Positions 58,445 to 64,000 of a stretch of DNA of 64,000 bases are shown in pieces. Position numbers and translations under genes: made by a program. Source of the stretch: Oscillospiraceae bacterium (GTDB lineage Bacteria > Bacillota > Clostridia > Oscillospirales > CAG-272); assembly GCA_015064415.1 (NCBI GenBank), contig SVSG01000003.1:1-64000 (forward strand). Reading direction: 5' to 3'. The notes beneath the pieces were generated by a model. It worked only from the letters and a program-made list of their open reading frames with translations, made no database searches and was not told the origin of the DNA. Numbering within the stretch: position 1 is the stretch's first letter; each line of letters starts with the position of its first letter.

Positions 58445-59821
58445 ATGGAATACCGCATCGAACACGACTCTATGGGCGAGGTCAAGGTACCTGCCGACCG
58501 CTACTGGGCCGCACAGACCGAGCGCTCCCATCAGAACTTCCCGATCGGCGTCGGCATCGAGACCATGCCCCGCGAGATCACCAAGGCATTTGGCGTGCTG
58601 AAGAAGGCCGCCGCTATCGCCAACAACGCCCTCAAGCCCGAGAAGATGACCGAGGCAAAGCTTACCGCCATCTCCAAGGCATGTGACGAGGTCATTTCCG
58701 GTGAGCTCAACGATCACTTCCCCCTTGTTGTCTGGCAGACCGGCTCCGGTACCCAGTCCAACATGAACGCCAACGAGGTCATTGCAAACCGCGCCAACGA
58801 GATCGCCGGCGCGAAGCTTTGCCACCCCAACGATGACATCAACATGAGCCAGTCCTCCAACGACACCTTCCCCACCGCTATGCACATTGCCGCTGTGGAA
58901 GCCATCGAGGATAAGCTGTTCCCCGCCGTGGATATGCTGATCGCCACCTTCAAGAAGCTGGAGCGCAAGAACCGCGGCATCGTGAAGAGCGGCCGTACCC
59001 ACCTGCAGGACGCTACCCCCATCACCTTCTCTCAGGAGATCTCCGGCTGGCGCTCCTCTCTTGAGCGCGACAAGCAGCTGCTCAAGGCATCGCTCCCCAC
59101 CCTCAAGGAGCTGGCACTCGGCGGCACCGCCGTCGGTACCGGTCTGAACGCCCCCAAGGGCTTTGACACCAAGGTGGCCGAGGCCGTTTCCGCCATCACG
59201 GGCAAGAAGTTCGTGACCGCACAGAACAAGTTCCACGCCCTCACCTCCAAGGATGAGATCGTGTTTGCACACGGCGCCATCAAGGCTCTTGCCGCCGATA
59301 TGATGAAGATCGCCAACGACGTGCGTTGGCTTGCCTCCGGTCCTCGCTTGGGTCTTGGTGAGATCACCATTCCCGAGAACGAGCCCGGCTCCTCTATCAT
59401 GCCCGGTAAGGTCAACCCCACCCAGTGTGAGGCCGTGACCATGGTGGCCGTTCAGGTCATGGGCAACGACGTCGCTGTCGGTATGGCTGCTTCTCAGGGC
59501 AACTTCGAGCTGAACGTGTTCATGCCCGTTTGCATCTACAACTTCCTGCAGTCCGCACGCCTGCTTGCTGAGGCGATCGTTTCCTTCAACAACAACTGTG
59601 CTGTGGGCATCCAGGCCAACAAGCAGAAGATGCACGACAACCTGCACAACTCGCTGATGCTGGTGACCGCGCTGAACCCCTACATCGGCTACGAGAACGC
59701 CGCCAAGACCGTCAAGAAGGCCTTCAAGGAGAACATCTCCCTGAAGGAGGCATGCGTGGCACTCGGGTTCCTCTCCGCTGAGAAGTTTGACGAGGTATTC
59801 CATCCCGAAAAGATGGTCTGA
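58445..59821 (+). CDS. fumC: Class II fumarate hydratase
   Basis: TGSGTQSNMNANEVIANRANEI, SQSSNDTFPTAMHIAA, GSSIMPGKVNPTQCEA. Confidence 0.95.
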   Translation: MEYRIEHDSMGEVKVPADRYWAAQTERSHQNFPIGVGIETMPREITKAFGVLKKAAAIANNALKPEKMTEAKLTAISKACDEVISGELNDHFPLVVWQTGSGTQSNMNANEVIANRANEIAGAKLCHPNDDINMSQSSNDTFPTAMHIAAVEAIEDKLFPAVDMLIATFKKLERKNRGIVKSGRTHLQDATPITFSQEISGWRSSLERDKQLLKASLPTLKELALGGTAVGTGLNAPKGFDTKVAEAVSAITGKKFVTAQNKFHALTSKDEIVFAHGAIKALAADMMKIANDVRWLASGPRLGLGEITIPENEPGSSIMPGKVNPTQCEAVTMVAVQVMGNDVAVGMAASQGNFELNVFMPVCIYNFLQSARLLAEAIVSFNNNCAVGIQANKQKMHDNLHNSLMLVTALNPYIGYENAAKTVKKAFKENISLKEACVALGFLSAEKFDEVFHPEKMV

Positions 59822-59867
59822 TCGTGCTTTGAAAATCGAGCGGGACAGCTTGGCCATCCGCATCCTC

Positions 59868-59975
59868 GCCTCCCTTGTGCAAAGGGAGGTGGATGCCGAA
59901 GGCAGACGGAGGGATTGTAAAAGCAGAACAATCCCTCACCCGCTTCGCGGGAGCTCCCTTTACACAAGGGAGCCT
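59868..59975. mobile_element. MITE-like element
   Basis: GCCTCCCTTGTGCAAAGGGAGG...GGAGGGATTGT / ACAATCCCTC...GGGAGCTCCCTTTACACAAGGGAGCC inverted arms, no ORF. Confidence 0.7.
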
Positions 59976-60090
59976 TTGCAAAAACGTTTCATTCCGTTGA
60001 TATGATCACCAAAGCTTGAAACCATACAAGGGCGCAGAAATGCGCCCTTGACTACCGTAATTCCCACAATACACGAAAGGGACGTATACT

Positions 60091-60870
60091 ATGAAATTCA
60101 GTTATTTCCCCGGCTGTACGCTCAAAACGAAGGGCAAGGACCTCGACATTTATGCGCGCAAGAGCGCCGAGGCACTTGGCTTTGAGCTTTGCGAGCTTGC
60201 AGACTGGCAATGCTGCGGTGCCGTTTATCCGATGGCAAAGGACGAGATCGCAACCAAGCTCTCCTCCGTACGCGCGCTCGTTGGCGCGCGCGATGAGGGG
60301 CAGGAGCTGGTAACGCTTTGCTCCGCCTGCCACAACGTCATCAAGCAGGTCAACCACGACATGAAGACGGATGCCGACATCGCGCTTCGCGTCAACAACT
60401 ATATGGCATTGGAAACGCCCTATTACGGCGAGACCAACGTGCTCCACTTCCTTGAGGTACTGCGTGACCGCGTGGGCTTTGACAAGATCAAGGCCGCCGT
60501 CAAGAACCCCCTCACGGGTCGCAAGATCGCCGCTTACTACGGGTGCCTTTTGCTCCGCCCCGGTAAGGTGATGCAGTTTGACGATCCCGAAAACCCCACC
60601 ATCATCGAGGACTTTATCCGCGCCATCGGCGCTGAGCCCGTCACGTGGGGGATGCGCAACGAGTGCTGCGGTGGCTACATCGCCGCCGAGGATCGCGCAC
60701 AGGCAAAAAAGCGCAGTAATATCGTGATGCAGGACGCCGCCCAAAACGGTGCGGACACCGTCATCACCGCGTGCCCCCTGTGTCTTTACAATCTTGCCAA
60801 AAACGGCGGCTCGACGCTGCCCGTCGTCTACTTCACCGAGCTGCTTGCCGAAGCGCTTGGCGTGAAGTGA
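60091..60870 (+). CDS. HdrB-like heterodisulfide reductase subunit (CCG domains)
   Basis: FPGCTLKTKGKDLD..WQCCGAVYP..CSACHN ... NECCGGYIAAEDRAQ..CPLCLYNL. Confidence 0.9.
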   Translation: MKFSYFPGCTLKTKGKDLDIYARKSAEALGFELCELADWQCCGAVYPMAKDEIATKLSSVRALVGARDEGQELVTLCSACHNVIKQVNHDMKTDADIALRVNNYMALETPYYGETNVLHFLEVLRDRVGFDKIKAAVKNPLTGRKIAAYYGCLLLRPGKVMQFDDPENPTIIEDFIRAIGAEPVTWGMRNECCGGYIAAEDRAQAKKRSNIVMQDAAQNGADTVITACPLCLYNLAKNGGSTLPVVYFTELLAEALGVK

Positions 60871-60883
60871 AAGGAGGAGGGTT

Positions 60884-61273
60884 ATGAGCCATAGCAACAA
60901 CAAGACCGAGCAGGTTTTGCGCTCTGCGGGCGTGGACGTGCGCAAGTGTATGCGCTGCGGCAAATGCACCGCGACCTGTCCTGCCTTTGAGGAGATGGAG
61001 TACCATCCCCACCAATTCGTATACATGGTAGAAAAGGGCGAGGTCGAAAAGCTGGCTGCAAGCAAATCGATCTTCAAGTGCCTTTCCTGCTTTGCCTGCG
61101 TGGATCGCTGCCCCCGCGGCGTTGAGCCCGCCAAGGTGATCGAGGCCGTGCGCGTGGCCGTGGTGCGCGAGCAGGGCAAGAACCACTTCAAGCCGGAACA
61201 GATCCCCGCTATGCTGGAGGAAGATATGCCCCAACAGCTCTTCGCCAGCGCATTCCGCAAATACAGTAAGTAA
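60884..61273 (+). CDS. HdrC-like 4Fe-4S protein
   Basis: CMRCGKCTATCP and CLSCFACVDRCP clusters. Confidence 0.9.
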   Translation: MSHSNNKTEQVLRSAGVDVRKCMRCGKCTATCPAFEEMEYHPHQFVYMVEKGEVEKLAASKSIFKCLSCFACVDRCPRGVEPAKVIEAVRVAVVREQGKNHFKPEQIPAMLEEDMPQQLFASAFRKYSK

Positions 61274-61287
61274 GGAGGGAGAACACA

Positions 61288-63276
61288 ATGCAAAGAATAG
61301 GCGTATTTGTCTGTCATTGCGGTACCAACATTGCAGGCACCGTTGACGTAAAGGCCGTGGCAGAAGCGCTCGGCCGTGAAGCTGGCGTGGTGTTTTCCAC
61401 CGATTATCAGTACATGTGCTCGGAGTCCGGTCAGCAGCTGATGCGCGGCGCCATCCGCGAGCATAAGCTCACGGGCGTGGTCGTTTGCTCCTGCTCGCCC
61501 CGTATGCACGAAAACACCTTCCGCAAGGCGGCAGAGCTGGAGGGGCTGAACCCCTACATGGTCGAGATCGCCAACATCCGCGAGCACGTTTCCTGGATCC
61601 ACAAGGATATGAAGGAAGCCACCGAGAAGGCGATCATCCTCGGCCGTGCCGCGATCGCGAAGGTACACCTCAACCAGCCCTTGCAGGCAGGCGAGAGCCC
61701 CGTCACCAAGCGCGCGCTTGTGATCGGCGGCGGCATCGCGGGCATCCAGACCGCCCTTGACATTGCCGAGGCGGGCTTTGAGGTCGACATCGTCGAAAAA
61801 TCCCCCACCATCGGCGGCAAGATGGCTCAGCTGGATAAGACCTTCCCCACGCTGGACTGTGCCGCTTGTATCCTCACGCCCAAGATGGTGGATGCCGCCC
61901 AGCACGAAAAGATCAAGATCTTCTCCTTCAGTGAGGTCGAGGCCGTGCAGGGCTACGTGGGCAACTTCCGCGCGAAGATCCGCCGCAAGGCACGCTTCGT
62001 GGATGAGGACAAGTGCACGGGTTGCGGCCTTTGCACCGAAAAATGCCCCCAGAAGAAGGTCCCCAACGAATTCAATATGGGACTTGATAACCGCCGCGCC
62101 ATCTACATCCCCTTCGCACAGGCCGTGCCGAAGGTTGCCACCATCGACCCCAACTACTGCACGATGCTGAAAAGCGGCAAGTGCGGTCTTTGTGCCAAGA
62201 TCTGCGGCACGGGTGCGATCGACTATAAGCAGCAGGATCAGATCATCGAGCGCGAGTACGGCGCCATCGTCGCCGCCACCGGCTTCAACCCCATTGATGC
62301 CAAGGCGTACAACGAGTACGGCTATGCCACCTACCCCGACGTGGTCACCTCTCTGGAATTGGAGAGACTGATGAACGCCGCAGGCCCCACGAACGGCACG
62401 CTTCTGCGCCCCTCGGATAACGAGCACCCCCACAAGATCGTCTTCGTACAGTGCGTGGGCTCGCGTTGCGAGGAGGAACGCGGCAAGCAGTACTGCTCCA
62501 AGATCTGCTGCATGTATACCGCCAAGCACGCCATGCTGATCCGCGAAAAGTATCCGGATACCGAGGTGTACGTCTTCTACATCGACGTCCGTACCCCCGG
62601 CAAGAACTTTGACGAGTTCTACCGTCGCGCGGTCGAGCAATACGGCGTACATTATATTAAAGGTATGGTTGGCAAGGTCACGCAAAACGGAAAGCAGCTG
62701 CGCGTACAGGCAAGCGACCTGCTTGCGGGCGAGCAGATGCACATCGACGCCGACCTTGTGGTGCTGGCCACCGCCATCGAGCCCGATAAGAGCGCTCGAT
62801 CGATCGCCACGATGCTGACCGCCAGCATGGACACCAACGACTTCTTTACCGAGGCACATCCCAAGCTCCGTCCCGTGGAATCCCCCACGGCGGGCATCTT
62901 CCTTTCCGGTGTGTGCCAGGGCCCCAAGGACATCCCCGAAACGGTTTCTCAGGCATCCGCCTGCGCCGCCAAGGTCATCGGTGTGCTTGCCAAGGATAAG
63001 CTCACCTGCAACCCCTGCGTGGCAAGCTCTGACGAGATGCTTTGTAACGGCTGCTCCTCTTGCGAGAAGGTCTGCCCCTACGGCGCGATCAGCTACAGCG
63101 ACAAGGAGTTCCGCGGCCCGAACCGCACCACGCTCATTCGTCGCGTGGCTTCGGTCAATCCCGCCGTTTGCCAGGGATGCGGTGCGTGCACCGTGGCTTG
63201 TCCCTCCGGCGCGATGGACCTCAAGGGCTTTACCAACAAACAAATCATGGCGGAGGTTGACGCAATATGCAAGTAA
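61288..63276 (+). CDS. HdrA-like FAD/Fe-S protein
   Basis: VFVCHCGTNIAGTVDV, ALVIGGGIAGIQTALDIAEAGFEVDIVEKSPTIGGKMAQLDKTFPTLDCAACILTPKMVD, multiple ferredoxin motifs. Confidence 0.93.
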   Translation: MQRIGVFVCHCGTNIAGTVDVKAVAEALGREAGVVFSTDYQYMCSESGQQLMRGAIREHKLTGVVVCSCSPRMHENTFRKAAELEGLNPYMVEIANIREHVSWIHKDMKEATEKAIILGRAAIAKVHLNQPLQAGESPVTKRALVIGGGIAGIQTALDIAEAGFEVDIVEKSPTIGGKMAQLDKTFPTLDCAACILTPKMVDAAQHEKIKIFSFSEVEAVQGYVGNFRAKIRRKARFVDEDKCTGCGLCTEKCPQKKVPNEFNMGLDNRRAIYIPFAQAVPKVATIDPNYCTMLKSGKCGLCAKICGTGAIDYKQQDQIIEREYGAIVAATGFNPIDAKAYNEYGYATYPDVVTSLELERLMNAAGPTNGTLLRPSDNEHPHKIVFVQCVGSRCEEERGKQYCSKICCMYTAKHAMLIREKYPDTEVYVFYIDVRTPGKNFDEFYRRAVEQYGVHYIKGMVGKVTQNGKQLRVQASDLLAGEQMHIDADLVVLATAIEPDKSARSIATMLTASMDTNDFFTEAHPKLRPVESPTAGIFLSGVCQGPKDIPETVSQASACAAKVIGVLAKDKLTCNPCVASSDEMLCNGCSSCEKVCPYGAISYSDKEFRGPNRTTLIRRVASVNPAVCQGCGACTVACPSGAMDLKGFTNKQIMAEVDAICK

Positions 63277-63701
63277 CTGAATACAAGCCGAAAATCGTTG
63301 CCTTCTGCTGCAACTGGTGCTCCTACGCGGGCGCTGACGGTGCGGGCTCTGCGCGTCTCGGTTACCCCGAGGACGTGAAGATCATCCGCGTCCCCTGCTC
63401 CTGCCGTGTGAACCCGATGTTCATTCTCCGCGCCTTCCAGCGCGGCGCCGACGGTGTCATCATCGCGGGCTGTCACCCCGGTGACTGCCACTACACCAGC
63501 GGCAACTACTTCACCCGCCGCCGTATGGCACTGCTCTTCTCCATGCTTGAATATCTCGGCGTGGAAAAGGAGAGAGTGCGCGTGGAATGGATCTCCGCCG
63601 CTGAGGGCGCGAAGTTCTCCAAAACCATGACCGAGTTCACCGCCACCGTGGCGGCGCTTGGCGAGAACAAGAGATTGGAGGATTTACGATGCAAGCAGTA
63701 A
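63267..63701 (+). CDS. MvhD/FrhD-like hydrogenase iron-sulfur subunit
   Basis: IVAFCCNWCSYAGADGAGSARLGYPEDVKIIRVPCSCRVNPMFILRAFQRGADGVIIAGCHPGDCHY. Confidence 0.92.
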   Translation: MQVTEYKPKIVAFCCNWCSYAGADGAGSARLGYPEDVKIIRVPCSCRVNPMFILRAFQRGADGVIIAGCHPGDCHYTSGNYFTRRRMALLFSMLEYLGVEKERVRVEWISAAEGAKFSKTMTEFTATVAALGENKRLEDLRCKQ

Positions 63702-64000
63702 TGGAAAAAAGAGCGCTTGAGCTGCTGGCCGACGGCACCGTCAACCGTGTGCTTGGCTGGACGGCAGGCGAATTCATCTATGACGTGACCCCCGCCGTGT
63801 TTGAAACGGCAGAGGAAGTGCAAAACGGCTTCCTTTACAATGATTTCTGCGGTGCCAACCTTTCCAAATATCTGGTAAAGGAAAGCCGCAAGGAGGGCAA
63901 GATCCTTGTCTTCCTCAAGCCCTGTGATACTTACAGCTTCAACCAGCTTCTTGCCGAGCACCGCATCATCCGTGAAAACGTCTACGTGATCGGTATCGAG
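63689..64000 (+). CDS. Partial CDS, probable redox partner protein (truncated by window end)
   Basis: MQAVMEKRALELLADGTVNRVLGWTAGEFIYDV...KILVFLKPCDTYSFNQLLAEHRIIRENVYVIGIE; overlaps mvhD-like stop by 13 nt; family not resolvable from the fragment. Confidence 0.6.
   Translation, partial: MQAVMEKRALELLADGTVNRVLGWTAGEFIYDVTPAVFETAEEVQNGFLYNDFCGANLSKYLVKESRKEGKILVFLKPCDTYSFNQLLAEHRIIRENVYVIGIE

Noticed and set aside
1-64000. tRNA, rRNA, prophage or integrase genes
   Set aside because: No cloverleaf-like, rRNA-like, integrase or phage structural sequence was recognised in the intergenic regions or translations, though a tRNAscan/Infernal run was not possible.

Overview
This 64 kb window looks like a chromosomal segment of an anaerobic, moderately GC-rich Firmicute (clostridial type: SCIFF ranthipeptide, Trp T-box, HdrABC/MvhD, FprA/rubredoxin, BspA-like LRR protein). 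These are assignments by eye from the translations; no database search was run. Main blocks: (1) DUF58/VWA membrane operon ending in two large lipoproteins (1-10853); (2) repeat-rich intergenic module with an 85-aa Zn-ribbon-like ORF (10861-11710); (3) housekeeping genes: ferritin, aldehyde dehydrogenase, LicD, TagD-like, rubredoxin, FprA, amidase, CvpA-like, Ddl, PrmC (11721-20938); (4) a tandem array of five paralogous solute-binding lipoproteins plus one internally deleted relic (21047-29907); (5) aldose epimerase, flavin reductase, ProA, SCIFF precursor and radical SAM maturase, Orn/Lys/Arg decarboxylase, T-box-trpB, M20 peptidase (30056-39441); (6) an AT-rich cassette encoding a secreted ricin-lectin/CHAT-caspase-like protein and a lipoprotein (39590-41901); (7) glycogen cluster (43386-51137); (8) citrate synthase, MutY, GH78-like enzyme, minimal SufCB, fumarase, and an HdrBCA-MvhD cluster running off the right edge. 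The most unusual signals are: a covarying stem-loop inserted between the Shine-Dalgarno and the start codon in all five solute-binding paralogs; a sixth copy reduced to promoter + leader hairpin + 3' tail + terminator, which could now be a small RNA; and the secreted RICIN-CHAT cassette, preceded by an 18-codon ORF with its own strong SD.
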